From Stieleria bergensis (GTDB taxonomy: Bacteria > Planctomycetota > Planctomycetia > Pirellulales > Pirellulaceae), in NCBI GenBank assembly GCA_007745635.1, contig CP036272.1, positions 1,127,700 through 1,191,699 on the forward strand: a DNA stretch of 64,000 nt, read 5' to 3'. The position numbers were made by a program, and so were the translations under genes. Numbering within the stretch: the first letter of the stretch is position 1; every line of letters starts with the position of its first letter. The notes beneath the pieces are model-generated. The model was not told the origin of the DNA. It was given only the letters and a program-made list of their open reading frames with translations, and did no database searches. Shown piece by piece: positions 55,550 to 64,000 of this stretch.

Positions 55550-57478
55550 ATGTCAATCGAGCCCAGTCGTCGTCGTTTTTCAAATTACCGTCAAAAGGTC
55601 CGTCAGCGCGATCCCAGTAAAAGTGCTCCGATCAGCCATCATGGGCATGATCGAAAGCCAACTAAATTTGGGGATCGTGAACGTGGTGTGATCGAATTGC
55701 TGCGAGAATTCTTTCGCTTGATTCGTCCTCATCGCCGGTCGATTCTCATGGCTCTTGGTGGGTTAAGTGTGGCTGTTGGGTTGCGTTTGATTCCACCGCT
55801 GGGAACCAAGCTGGCCATTGACTGTGTGCTGACCAGTCCGCCTCGTCCGCTGCCATCCTGGTTGCAGTCGCTGCAGTTTCCCGCCGGTCAGATGGCTCAG
55901 TTGGTCTGGATTGCCACTGCGGTGGTGATCACCACGCTGTTTGCCACAGCGATTGGTTTGGCCAGTCGCTGGAGTGCGACCAAGGCCGTCAACCAGGCTC
56001 AGATTACGATTCGTCGTCGCGTCTATGAGCATGCGATCCGGTTGCCGTTGGGAAAAGTTTACGACCTCAAATCAGGTGGTGTTGCCAGCTTGATCCGCGA
56101 AGACGCTGGCGGGATTGCAGACTTGATTTTTTCCATGTTGTACAACCCATGGCGAGCCGTCTTGCAGTTCGTCGGGTCGTTGTTGGTGCTGATGCTTGTG
56201 GACTGGAAGCTCATGCTCGGTGGTCTGTTGTTGCTGCCGATTGTTTGGGCAACTCATCGAACTTGGATCAATCGAGTTCGCCCCATGTTTCGAGACGTTC
56301 GCAAACAGCGACAACGGATCGACGCATCGGCCACGGAAACCTTTGGCGGGATTCGAGTCGTGCGAACGTTTTCACGCTCGCGCAGTGAAGCGGGCAAGTT
56401 TGTTCGTGAAGGCGGCTTTTTGGTTCGTCAGCAGTTGTTCACTTGGTGGTGGGCGCGAACCATCGAAACCATCTGGGGCGTGGTGATTCCGCTCGCTAGC
56501 ACGGCGCTGCTGCTGTACGGCGGCCATCAAATCATTCAAGGCGAATTGACGCTGGGTGACTTGATGATGTTTCTGGTCTATCTCACGATGCTGCTTGATC
56601 CGCTGGCCACCATTGCTGCAAGCGCCGTTGGTTTGCAGAACAACTTGGCAGGGTTGGATCGGGTGTTGGACTTGCTAGAGCATGAGCAAGAATTGCCCGT
56701 TGACCCTGAAGCCAAGCGTTTGGTTCACGGGCGAGTGCAGGGACAGTTGGAACTGCAAAATGTGACCTTTCGCTATCCTGATACCGACACCGTTGTCCTA
56801 AGCGAAATCAGTTTGCAAATCCCCGCGGGCAAGACCGTTGCGTTGGTGGGACGCAGTGGTGCGGGCAAGACCACGCTGACCAACCTGATCGCAAGATTCT
56901 ATGATCCCACCGAGGGCGTGATTCTTCTAGATGGTCAGCCGTTACCCAAGATAGAACTCGATTCCTATCGTTCGTTGCTGGGGATTGTCGAGCAGGATGT
57001 GTTCTTGTTTGACGGCACGATTGAACAGAACATTGCCTATGCCAGACGCGACTGCACGCGGCAACAAGTCATCGAGGCGGCGCGTTTGGCGGCCGCAGAC
57101 GAATTCATTGCGAAGTTGCCCAAGGGTTACGACAGTGTGATTGGCGAGCGCGGTGTCAAGCTCTCCGGCGGACAGCGTCAACGATTAGCCATCGCGCGAG
57201 CGATTCTTGCGGATCCCAAAATCTTGATTCTCGATGAAGCGACCAGCAACTTGGACAGTGAAAGCGAAGGCTTGATCCAGCGTTCGCTGGAAGAGCTCTT
57301 GGCTGGGCGAACCGCTTTGGTGATCGCTCATCGTCTTAGTACGATTCGCAACGCTGATCTGATTGTTGTCCTGGATGAGGGCAGGGTGCTGGAAACAGGG
57401 ACGGACGAGGAGCTTCTCAAGCGAGGGGGGAAGTATCGTGAAATGGTGCAATTGCAGACCTCTCCCAACCCCAGTTGA
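55550..57478 (+). CDS. ABC exporter, fused membrane and ATPase domains (MsbA-like)
   Basis: 642 residues from the ATG at 55550. A basic N-terminus is followed by six helices (about 60-350). The ATPase has Walker A GRSGAGKTTL near 434, the Q-loop IVEQDVFLFDGTIEQNI, signature LSGGQRQRLAIARAIL near 538, Walker B ILILDEATSNLDSE and switch AHRLSTI. All are intact. As a homodimer it would flip lipids such as lipid A-core (MsbA) or export drugs. The nearby PlsC and the LptF-like permease at 6 kb suggest lipid transport. This substrate is an inference. Confidence 0.92.
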   Translation: MSIEPSRRRFSNYRQKVRQRDPSKSAPISHHGHDRKPTKFGDRERGVIELLREFFRLIRPHRRSILMALGGLSVAVGLRLIPPLGTKLAIDCVLTSPPRPLPSWLQSLQFPAGQMAQLVWIATAVVITTLFATAIGLASRWSATKAVNQAQITIRRRVYEHAIRLPLGKVYDLKSGGVASLIREDAGGIADLIFSMLYNPWRAVLQFVGSLLVLMLVDWKLMLGGLLLLPIVWATHRTWINRVRPMFRDVRKQRQRIDASATETFGGIRVVRTFSRSRSEAGKFVREGGFLVRQQLFTWWWARTIETIWGVVIPLASTALLLYGGHQIIQGELTLGDLMMFLVYLTMLLDPLATIAASAVGLQNNLAGLDRVLDLLEHEQELPVDPEAKRLVHGRVQGQLELQNVTFRYPDTDTVVLSEISLQIPAGKTVALVGRSGAGKTTLTNLIARFYDPTEGVILLDGQPLPKIELDSYRSLLGIVEQDVFLFDGTIEQNIAYARRDCTRQQVIEAARLAAADEFIAKLPKGYDSVIGERGVKLSGGQRQRLAIARAILADPKILILDEATSNLDSESEGLIQRSLEELLAGRTALVIAHRLSTIRNADLIVVLDEGRVLETGTDEELLKRGGKYREMVQLQTSPNPS

Positions 57479-57510
57479 TTGCTGGCAGAATCAGGTCCGC
57501 TGGCAATCAA
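57475..57510 (+). terminator. Hairpin overlapping the ABC exporter stop
   Basis: TTGATTGC pairs with GCAATCAA (8 bp, 20 nt loop). The stop codon TGA is inside the left arm. No T-run follows. Confidence 0.35.
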
Positions 57511-57768
57511 GAGTTTCAGCCTCTTGCTCGCGATCTAGAATGGGAGCGGTGAGGGCTGGCCCTAAGAAGGCAATGGCTGCCGCCGTGCCGTCGGTTGTTC
57601 GTCACCACTGTTCGCGGTGTTTCTGATGTTTCCTGCTGTACCTTTGGGTCGCGTTTCCCGTCTCGTTTACGGGCGTGTTATGCTTTGCAAGCTATTTTAC
57701 AGAGAATCGTTCTCGCGCCTTGCTGTTACTCAAGCCAAGTCATTCACGTCCATTGGCGAAAATCACCA

Positions 57769-60021
57769 ATGAATTCTAAGCACGACTCTGTTGCGATCAC
57801 GCGACCCATGGATCGGTCACGGCAATCTCGTGACGCCAAGCTGCGATCGCTTTTCGGTGCGTCGCTCAGTTCGTTCATGCTGCGTCGGGATCGGCTCTGG
57901 CTGTTTTTTATTCTGGCGGCGATCACCTTAGTTGGGGTGGGCTGGCTGTCGAGCAACCGCATCGAGTCGATGATGAAGGAGCACTTGGCTGAGCAGTTGC
58001 AGACACTGCTGGATGCGGATGTCAGTGCGCTGGAAATCTGGTTAAAGTCACAGCAAGACTCTGCAGCCAACTTCGCCGATGACGCCGCTGTTTTAGCGGC
58101 CACCGAGCAGTTGTTGGCCATCGCTGATGATGAGAGTTCGGAGTCCATTCCCGTGCGACTGCTTGAGTCACCGGCGATGAAGCGGCTCAAGGCAATTGTT
58201 GACCACTGGCAAGATCACCATGGCGGGATGGGGTTTGCCATCTTGGATTCACAGCTTCGTGTGATTGCCGAGGACCTGGACAGCGAAGTGGGGAGATTGA
58301 AACCAGGCGATCAACTGCAGGAAATGTTGCAGCCGGTCTTTGATGGCAACACGGCGGTGTTCCCGCCCATGAAAAGCTTGATGCTAGTAGAGGACATTGA
58401 CGGTATTCCCAGAGCGGGTGTGCCGGTGATGTTTGTTTGCGCGCCAATTCGAAATGCTGCTGGCGAAGTGATCGCGGTCTTCGGAATCCGGCTGAATCCG
58501 CGCGCCGAATTTTCACAGATCCTGCAGGTCGCCCGTGTTGGCAAGACGGGTGAGACGTACGCCTTTGATTCCAAAGGCATCATGCTGACCAGCAGTCGAT
58601 TCGATGATGATCTCAAACAGATCGGTTTACTTGTCGACGACGACAATACCGAGTCCCTGTTAAACGTCGCGTTGCGAGATCCCGGAGTCGACATGACTCG
58701 CGGGAAACGGCCAGCGTTGCGTCGTCATGAGCAACCCTTTACTGCCATGGCTGCCTCGGCGACCGCTGGTCACAGTGGCGTGAATGTTGATTCATACCGT
58801 GACTATCGCGGTGTGCCTGTGGTGGGCGCTTGGACTTGGTTGGATCACTACGGATTCGGAGTCGCTACCGAAGCCGATCAGTCGGAGGCCTTTAAGACGC
58901 TTTATGGGCTGAAGCGAACGTTTCTGCTGCTGTTGGGGTTGCTTGCTGGGATGGCGACCCTGAATGCCTTCTTGGCTCGACGCGCGTCTCGCATGGAGTA
59001 TCGGGCGCGTGACATGGCGATCCGAGCCAGAAAGCTTGGCCAGTATCACTTGGACGTTCTGCTGGGGCGTGGCGGAATGGGCACCGTGTATCGCGGCCAC
59101 CATGACATGCTCCGTCGACCGACGGCGATCAAATTGCTGGATGCCGATAAAACCAACGAGCAATCCGTGGTCCGTTTCGAATGCGAGGTCCAGTTGACCA
59201 GTGAGCTGACGCACCCCAATACCATTGCGATTTACGATTATGGTCGTACGCCGGAAGGGGTGTTTTACTACGCGATGGAGTATCTGAGCGGGATCACGTT
59301 GACCGAACTGGTCGATCGCTATGGTCCGCAGCCTGAAGGTCGTGTGATTTATCTGTTGCAGCAGGTCTGTGGTTCGCTTCACGAAGCGCATCGCAAAGGC
59401 TTGATGCATCGCGACATCAAACCATCGAACATCATGATCACCGAGCGAGGCGGGCTCTATGACTTTGCCAAGTTGCTTGATTTCGGGCTGGTCAAAAATC
59501 AAAAGTCAGACTTAGACATCACCGCCGCTTCGTCGCTGTTGGGGACACCGCATTACATGCCGCCAGAGACCTTGCAAGGGAAAGGCTTTGGCACCGCCGG
59601 CGACATCTATTCACTCGGTGCGGTGGGCTATTTCTTGCTCACCGGCAAAACCTTGTTTGAGGGTGAGTCGATGTCTCAAGTGATGATGTCGCATGTCAAA
59701 GACATGCCGGTGACGCCCAGTCAGCGTTTGGGGAGACCTTTGGATGCGGATCTTGAAAAGGTCATTCTGGATTGCCTGGTCAAAGATCCTCAGGACCGTG
59801 TGCGGAGCGCCGAAGCGTTCGCCGATCGACTGGCGGCCTGCCAGTCTGCCTTGCAGTGGAACGCCAAGGACGCTCTCAAGTGGTGGGAGGACAATCTGCG
59901 TGGCGAGGAACCGTCGCCGGCTGCCGGTGTGACCAAGCGTCTGGAAGTGACTCAGATTGCGACCAAGCAAGAGCTAGACGTTACACGCGATCTAAGCGAT
60001 GAGACGATCCGCTCGGATTAA
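57769..60021 (+). CDS. Transmembrane sensor kinase: Cache-like extracellular domain plus Ser/Thr kinase
   Basis: 750 residues from the ATG at 57769; the frame extends up to 57595. A first helix is at about 41-63 (LFFILAAITLVGVGWLSS). The extracellular part (about 65-380) looks like a double-Cache ligand-binding domain (AFDSKGIMLTSSRFDDDLKQ, YRDYRGVPVVGAWTWLDHYGFGVATEAD). A second helix is at about 385-408. The kinase is C-terminal, about 425-690: LLGRGGMGTVYRG, TAIKLL, GLMHRDIKPSNIMI, LLDFGLVK, LLGTPHYMPPETLQG; all key residues are present. Sensing outside and phosphorylating inside is implied. This order (sensor first, kinase last) is the reverse of PknB. The stop overlaps the convergent gene by 4 bp (TTAA). 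Confidence 0.9.
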   Translation: MNSKHDSVAITRPMDRSRQSRDAKLRSLFGASLSSFMLRRDRLWLFFILAAITLVGVGWLSSNRIESMMKEHLAEQLQTLLDADVSALEIWLKSQQDSAANFADDAAVLAATEQLLAIADDESSESIPVRLLESPAMKRLKAIVDHWQDHHGGMGFAILDSQLRVIAEDLDSEVGRLKPGDQLQEMLQPVFDGNTAVFPPMKSLMLVEDIDGIPRAGVPVMFVCAPIRNAAGEVIAVFGIRLNPRAEFSQILQVARVGKTGETYAFDSKGIMLTSSRFDDDLKQIGLLVDDDNTESLLNVALRDPGVDMTRGKRPALRRHEQPFTAMAASATAGHSGVNVDSYRDYRGVPVVGAWTWLDHYGFGVATEADQSEAFKTLYGLKRTFLLLLGLLAGMATLNAFLARRASRMEYRARDMAIRARKLGQYHLDVLLGRGGMGTVYRGHHDMLRRPTAIKLLDADKTNEQSVVRFECEVQLTSELTHPNTIAIYDYGRTPEGVFYYAMEYLSGITLTELVDRYGPQPEGRVIYLLQQVCGSLHEAHRKGLMHRDIKPSNIMITERGGLYDFAKLLDFGLVKNQKSDLDITAASSLLGTPHYMPPETLQGKGFGTAGDIYSLGAVGYFLLTGKTLFEGESMSQVMMSHVKDMPVTPSQRLGRPLDADLEKVILDCLVKDPQDRVRSAEAFADRLAACQSALQWNAKDALKWWEDNLRGEEPSPAAGVTKRLEVTQIATKQELDVTRDLSDETIRSD

Positions 60022-61082
60022 CGCTGGTAGATCGGCAGGTACCCATAGTCCAGCTGAAGCATGGTCAGTTTGCAGGCCGTGACATAGACGGGATGAATCT
60101 GACCTTCCCAGTATCCGTTGGGTGATTGCTGGCTAACGATTTGGTTGTAAAGCTTGGCTTTCCAAGGTTGCCACAATTCGTCGCCTTGGCGATAAACCAC
60201 TTGGCTGTAGTACAAGTACGTGTAGTCCCAGTGGCCAAACGTATTCTTGCCGTTACCTAAATCGTGAAGTTCCTTCTTGGTGTATTCCCACATCTGCGGA
60301 ACATGTTCGCTGTCGTAGTCGCCGGCGTTGTACAGGGCAGCCAAGGCAGCGGCCGTGATCGCAGGCCGGCTGCTACCGCGTTGACGGCTGCTGTAGCTGA
60401 TGCCACCGTCGTCGTTCTTGCAGCCATAGATGTATTCTTTGGCTTTGTCGATGACTTCGGCCGTCACGGGGATGCCCGCATTGCGACAGCCGCGCAAGCC
60501 TTGCACTTGTGTGATCGTGGTGGAGCCTTCGTCGAAGTCGTTGCCCTCATCGGCAGAGACATAGCCCCAGCCGCCGGCGGCGGTCTGCGCGTTGCCACTG
60601 AACTCCACCGCTCGGGTTAGCACATCCACAATTTCGCGGCGTCGATCGAGCAAGCCTTCTTCACCCAACACTTGCGACAGGAACAGCATCGCGAAGCCGT
60701 GACCGTAGGTGTAGCGTTGATCGGTTTTGGGATCACCGATCAACCCATTGCTGCGGCTCTTGCTGATGATGAAGTCAGCGGCGCGTGAAATGTTTTTTGC
60801 ATACGGTCCTTGAGTGGTGGTTGAACCGCTGCCAACGAGCGCGGTACCGGCCAGGGCTGCCATTGCGGTTGGATAGACCTGGGTGTTCCAATGGCCACGC
60901 GACGATTGTGACTTGGCCAGCCACTGGAGTCCCTTTTCAGTCGCGGTGTCCCAGGAAGCTTTGTCAGCAGCGGTGGCAATGGAGGGGCGAGCCAAGTTGC
61001 CAAGTGACAAGGCACCTGCACCAAGTGCTGCCGTTTTTAACCACTGACGACGGTTGCTAGAGGTTGGCGTGCGGTGGTTCAT
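60018..61082 (-). CDS. Tat-exported terpene-cyclase/prenyltransferase-fold protein
   Basis: 354 residues from the ATG at 61082. Residues 1-40 are a twin-arginine signal (SSNRRQWLKTAALGAGALSLG). The mature part has alpha-alpha barrel repeats of the squalene-hopene cyclase kind: KGLQWLAKSQSSRGHWN, AAGGWGYVS, NDDGGISYSS, SPNGYWEG, close to QW motifs. The DxDD catalytic motif of the cyclases is not seen; DEGNDFDEGST is acidic but in a different context. A cyclase role is therefore doubtful, and a binding protein of the same fold is just as likely. Convergent with the kinase; the stops share bases. Confidence 0.78.
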   Translation of the reverse strand: MNHRTPTSSNRRQWLKTAALGAGALSLGNLARPSIATAADKASWDTATEKGLQWLAKSQSSRGHWNTQVYPTAMAALAGTALVGSGSTTTQGPYAKNISRAADFIISKSRSNGLIGDPKTDQRYTYGHGFAMLFLSQVLGEEGLLDRRREIVDVLTRAVEFSGNAQTAAGGWGYVSADEGNDFDEGSTTITQVQGLRGCRNAGIPVTAEVIDKAKEYIYGCKNDDGGISYSSRQRGSSRPAITAAALAALYNAGDYDSEHVPQMWEYTKKELHDLGNGKNTFGHWDYTYLYYSQVVYRQGDELWQPWKAKLYNQIVSQQSPNGYWEGQIHPVYVTACKLTMLQLDYGYLPIYQR

Positions 61083-61245
61083 AGCGCAGTGATCTTTGAA
61101 AGAAAAAGGCACAGAGCGTGGCGGCTGTCTGGGCAAGGCAGTTGGTATCGCGTTACTTATATTGTACCGCTAATCCATCCCCATGAGAAAGAAAGATTTT
61201 TCCGGCTGCGACCGGGAGAGAGAAAAAACGCGAAAGTCGGCCCAT

Positions 61246-62130
61246 TTACGGCTGATCGACGCTTGGTGACGCCGCGTCAACGCTGGCGTGCTTGCCGCGC
61301 CGCTGTTGACAATCGGGGCAGAAAAACGTGCTCCGTTGGGCCTGGACAATTCTGCGGATGCTGCCGGTTTGGCAACGTTTGCAGGTTTGCACAGCCCGAT
61401 CGTACACGCGGTGGTAATTCTGGTAGCTGCCCGCGTCGTTCAACGCGTTGCGGTAGGTGCCATCGGAAAGCGTGCTGCCTTCGTGCGTGATGGCTTCTCG
61501 CAAGACGCTGTGGATCGCCGAGCAAAGCCGTTGCCATTGTGGTTTGGTCAGCTGATCACAGCGCGTGCGTGGATCGATGCCCGAGACAAATAAGGCTTCG
61601 GAGGCATACAAGTTGCCGACGCCCGCGATCGCAGATTGATCCAGCAATGCGACCTTGATCGCCCGTCGACTGGTGCCCAAGATGGATTTCAGTTGATCTG
61701 CGGTGGCTACCAAGGCGTCCGGCCCCAGTCGGTCAATCACGCTGCGTTTCAGTTCACTTGGGTTGAGCAATTGCACCGTTCCCAAGCCGCGTCGATCCCA
61801 GAACAGCACGTTGTGATCGGGCTTGCCATGCAAGATGATCTGCAGCCGCAGATGTTCCGTGCTGGGTGGGTCGGCTAACAGCACCAGTCCCGTCATCCGC
61901 GGTTCGATGACGATTGCCGATTCATTTTCCAGCACGATCAAGACGCGTTTGCCAAGTCGATCGATGCGTTGGACCTTTTGGCCGACCGCTTTCTTGGCGA
62001 TCGTTTTCACACTGGGCTTGATCGAGATCGCCTTGCGCTCGCAGGGCGGTCGATTGATTTGCACAATGGTCTGCCCGACAATCGGAGCGATGCCGCGGCA
62101 CATGGTTTCGACTTCGGGAAGTTCAGGCAT
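61246..62130 (-). CDS. mutM: Formamidopyrimidine-DNA glycosylase
   Basis: 294 residues. Starts at ATG 62130 so that Pro follows Met (PELPEVETMCRGI), as needed for the N-terminal proline nucleophile; TTG 62136 is rejected for this reason. Glu next to it (PE) and Lys in RLGKRVLIVL are catalytic. The helix-two-turn-helix is IAGVGNLYASEALF. The zinc finger has CKRC and CPDC. Removes 8-oxoguanine and other oxidised purines, then cuts the strand. It starts 3 bp before the stop of the upstream DUF2185 gene, so the two are likely coupled. Confidence 0.95.
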   Translation of the reverse strand: MPELPEVETMCRGIAPIVGQTIVQINRPPCERKAISIKPSVKTIAKKAVGQKVQRIDRLGKRVLIVLENESAIVIEPRMTGLVLLADPPSTEHLRLQIILHGKPDHNVLFWDRRGLGTVQLLNPSELKRSVIDRLGPDALVATADQLKSILGTSRRAIKVALLDQSAIAGVGNLYASEALFVSGIDPRTRCDQLTKPQWQRLCSAIHSVLREAITHEGSTLSDGTYRNALNDAGSYQNYHRVYDRAVQTCKRCQTGSIRRIVQAQRSTFFCPDCQQRRGKHASVDAASPSVDQP

Positions 62131-62132
62131 CG

Positions 62133-62804
62133 TCAATCGGTGACAGGAGAAAACTGATTGTCTTGATTGCGTTCCCAGTGAGAGTCGATCGCTTCGTCAA
62201 TCAGAGGGAGGATGTCAGGATCGTAGTTGGCGATCAAGTTCAGATCATAAATGCCCCAGTTTTCTGGATCATCCAGGTACTCTTGATCTTCGTGGCCGCT
62301 GAACAGTCGCCAGCCCGAGTCTTCATCGAAGTCCGGTTCTTCTCGGTACATGTAGCCCACGCCCAGATCGCTCACGGTGACGTCATCGGTGGCAAAACAT
62401 TTCTCGGTGCCAGGGATCAGGACCTCAGCTTGATCGGGCGTGATCGCCAGCAACTTTTCCTGTCCCGGTTTAGGTGTCCAGGATTGGAATGTCCATTGTT
62501 CTTTGAACTCATTCAGCGGTCCGTCAAGTGATTTGACAATCTCGATCGCTTCGCTGAGCAAGCAGTGCTTTCCAAACGAACCTTGCTTGACTGGATCGGG
62601 GATTTCCATCCAAACCCGCTGGCCACCGCCACGCATGAATTGCATCGTCGTGTGCCCTTCATCGATGATGCCCAGGAAATCCTGGCGATCGATCAATTGT
62701 GCTTGCAGCATCGCCGGCAGTTCATCCTGACTCTTGGTCACCGCTTTCTTGGGCGCCACGTTTTCATCGGTGGATTCGGTGCAGTAGAAAACTCGGTAGG
62801 TCAT
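62133..62804 (-). CDS. DUF2185 (Imm33-like) protein with an N-terminal extra domain
   Basis: 223 residues. The C-terminal half (CFATDDVTVSDLGVGYMYRE, DEDSGWRLFSGHEDQEYLDD, LNLIANYDPDILPLIDEA) is a clear DUF2185 domain, a family that includes predicted immunity proteins of polymorphic toxin systems. The N-terminal 115 residues (MTYRVFYCTESTDENVAPKK, TTMQFMRGGGQRVWMEIPDP) form another, unnamed domain. No toxin gene is near; the gene is instead coupled to mutM. A role as a general stress or housekeeping protein is as likely as immunity. No signal peptide. Confidence 0.75.
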   Translation of the reverse strand: MTYRVFYCTESTDENVAPKKAVTKSQDELPAMLQAQLIDRQDFLGIIDEGHTTMQFMRGGGQRVWMEIPDPVKQGSFGKHCLLSEAIEIVKSLDGPLNEFKEQWTFQSWTPKPGQEKLLAITPDQAEVLIPGTEKCFATDDVTVSDLGVGYMYREEPDFDEDSGWRLFSGHEDQEYLDDPENWGIYDLNLIANYDPDILPLIDEAIDSHWERNQDNQFSPVTD

Positions 62805-62907
62805 GCGGTGTTCTGAGATTGCGTGAGGAAAGCGGTTGTCTGTTTGACGCAGGTGAGTTCGGGAACGCCTGTATCAGTGATTCGCAGGGTGAATGTCGCG
62901 GGTTGAT

Positions 62908-62946
62908 CTGGCCGGTCAATCTGGCCGGTCAATCTTGCCGGTCAAT
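62908..62946. repeat. 13 bp tandem triplication
   Basis: CTGGCCGGTCAAT at 62908 and 62921, and a copy with one change (CTTGCC...) at 62934. Confidence 0.95.
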
Positions 62947-63153
62947 GCTGCGGGGCGAATGGTCTCGGTGGGCGGTTATCGAAGCGGTTGGGTGGCGGTT
63001 GACACACCGCTTGGTGGAGGTTTTTGTCGCGTCCTGCTGGTTGGTCTGTTGGCTGGCCACGCGGACCAGTTCGGTTGGCTTTGTCTGACTTGTGGGGCGT
63101 AGGCAAACCCGAATCGGCGTGAAAACACGTGGAAAATCACCAAGTATTTCATG

Positions 63154-63199
63154 ATCTCCCGAGAAACGCTGCGTTGACCAAATCGATCGCTCGGGGGAT
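63154..63199 (+). promoter_or_regulatory. Leader hairpin upstream of trpB
   Basis: ATCTCCCGAG pairs with CTCGGGGGAT (10 pairs, one GT) across a 26 nt loop; ends 45 bp before the trpB start. No T-run, so not a simple terminator; possibly a regulatory leader structure. Confidence 0.4.
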
Positions 63200-63244
63200 G
63201 ATATCAGCACCTTTTGAAAGCTTACACGACGGACATAATTGACA

Positions 63245-64000
63245 ATGAGTACTTTACCCCAGCAAAGCGAGCCGATGGAAAACGGATCTGCCACTGCTTC
63301 CGTTCCCGACATGAACGGACGTTTTGGCGACTTTGGTGGGCGTTTCGTGCCTGAGACTCTGATGCGAGCTCTGGATCAGCTGGCCGAGGAGTACGAAGCG
63401 GCCAAAAAAGACCCCGAATTTCAGCGTGAGCTGAATCAGCTCCTAAAAACCTTTGTCGGACGTCCCAGCCCGTTCTATTTTGCCAAACGCCTGACCGAGG
63501 CCGCCGGCGGTGCTCAGATCTGGCTCAAGCGGGAAGACCTTAATCATACCGGCGCCCACAAAATCAACAACACGCTTGGCCAAGCTCTGCTGACCTTGCG
63601 AATGGGCAAAACACGCGTGATTGCGGAAACCGGTGCGGGACAGCACGGGGTGGCTTCAGCAACCGCTTGTGCCCATTTCGGTTTGCCTTGCACCGTATTC
63701 ATGGGGGCCGAAGACATCCGCCGTCAAAAGCCCAATGTGTTCAGCATGCAATTGATGGGTGCTCACATTGAATCCGTCGAATCAGGGTCACGAACCTTGC
63801 GTGATGCTGTCAACGAAGCGATGCGAGATTGGATGTCGTCCGTTGAGGACACTCACTACATCATCGGTAGCGTGATCGGACCGCACCCCTTCCCCATGAT
63901 CGTGCGTGATTTTCAGTCGGTGATCGGTCGGGAAACACGTGATCAGTCACGCGAACTCTTGGGCCGTTTGCCCGATTGTGTGGTGGCCTGTGTTGGCGGC
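63245..64000 (+). CDS. trpB: Tryptophan synthase beta chain, 5' part (runs off window end)
   Basis: 252 codons to the window edge. After a 24-residue extension comes [16 protein letters not shown], the conserved start of Trp[12 protein letters not shown], then [20 protein letters not shown] with the PLP-binding lysine (HK), [16 protein letters not shown] and [23 protein letters not shown] are all standard for TrpB1. It joins indole and serine to tryptophan. The alpha chain gene (trpA) probably follows beyond the window. No Shine-Dalgarno is visible. Confidence 0.97.
   Translation, partial: MSTLPQQSEPMENGSATASVPDMNGRFGDFGGRFVPETLMRALDQLAEEYEAAKKDPEFQRELNQLLKTFVGRPSPFYFAKRLTEAAGGAQIWLKREDLNHTGAHKINNTLGQALLTLRMGKTRVIAETGAGQHGVASATACAHFGLPCTVFMGAEDIRRQKPNVFSMQLMGAHIESVESGSRTLRDAVNEAMRDWMSSVEDTHYIIGSVIGPHPFPMIVRDFQSVIGRETRDQSRELLGRLPDCVVACVGG

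Larger units (their letters stand above)
62805..63244. other. Divergent spacer upstream of trpB
   Basis: Holds a 13 bp tandem array (62908-62946) and a leader hairpin (63154-63199). No gene is convincing; a short plus-strand ORF at 62893-63102 contains Trp residues but no Trp-run typical of an attenuator peptide. Confidence 0.5.

Noticed and set aside
62893-63102. Small ORF as a trp leader peptide
   Set aside because: Trp codons are few and scattered, and the ORF is longer than known leader peptides.

Overview
The window looks like part of a planctomycete chromosome, most likely Pirellulaceae (Rhodopirellula-like). The reasons are a very large secreted ELWxxDGT-repeat protein with the planctomycete LEDRHLL export motif and a dockerin-like C-terminus, two groEL genes flanking one groES, Hanks-type kinases with transmembrane or sensor parts, 'NPYQPP' membrane proteins, secretin-N-repeat proteins, few visible Shine-Dalgarno sites, and moderately GC-rich DNA. 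No rRNA, tRNA, CRISPR array, transposase, integrase or phage gene was found. This is a mostly housekeeping, vertically inherited region.

Layout. 1-5.4 kb (minus): the 5' part of an MMPL/RND exporter, and a secretin-N-domain protein split by a -1 frameshift. 5.4-9.9 kb (plus): a 13 x 15 bp minisatellite, an LptF/LptG-type permease, a UDP-GlcNAc-type dehydrogenase and a GTDC1/QTMAN-like glycosyltransferase. 10-19 kb (minus): GDPD, PIG-L deacetylase and receiver-like protein; a sugar epimerase with two small conserved proteins; the giant ELWxxDGT protein. 19-22 kb: TIGR03032 protein, alpha/beta hydrolase, isochorismatase-like hydrolase. 22.2-28.5 kb (minus): a chaperone cluster groEL2-groES-groEL1-dnaJ-grpE-fmdB. 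28.5-38.7 kb: a 1 kb spacer, two proline/serine/threonine-rich secreted proteins, PolX, a lactonase-fold protein and a lipase-like hydrolase. 38.8-42.1 kb (minus): rpsO-pnp with terminators and a leader hairpin. 42.3-50.5 kb (minus): cysC, a pair of ABC-2 permeases, FliO-like protein overlapping a GltS-type symporter, a Rossmann flavoprotein, ThiO-like oxidase and a TIGR04282 glycosyltransferase. 51.2-60 kb (plus): a membrane-anchored Ser/Thr kinase, PlsC-type acyltransferase, NPYQPP membrane protein, MsbA-like ABC exporter and a Cache-like sensor kinase. 60-64 kb: Tat-exported terpene-cyclase-fold protein, mutM and a DUF2185 protein (minus), then the start of trpB (plus).

Functional themes are envelope building and export (LptF-type permease, nucleotide-sugar dehydrogenase, PlsC, MsbA-like exporter, MMPL), protein folding, RNA turnover and signalling by Hanks kinases. 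The most unusual feature is the many short tandem duplications (13-19 bp units). Those inside clear genes have 15 bp periods that keep the frame; almost all intergenic ones have periods not divisible by three. The large 15 bp array at 5.5 kb follows the coding rule although no gene is obvious there. Function assignments come from reading translated sequence and recalled family motifs, with no database search.
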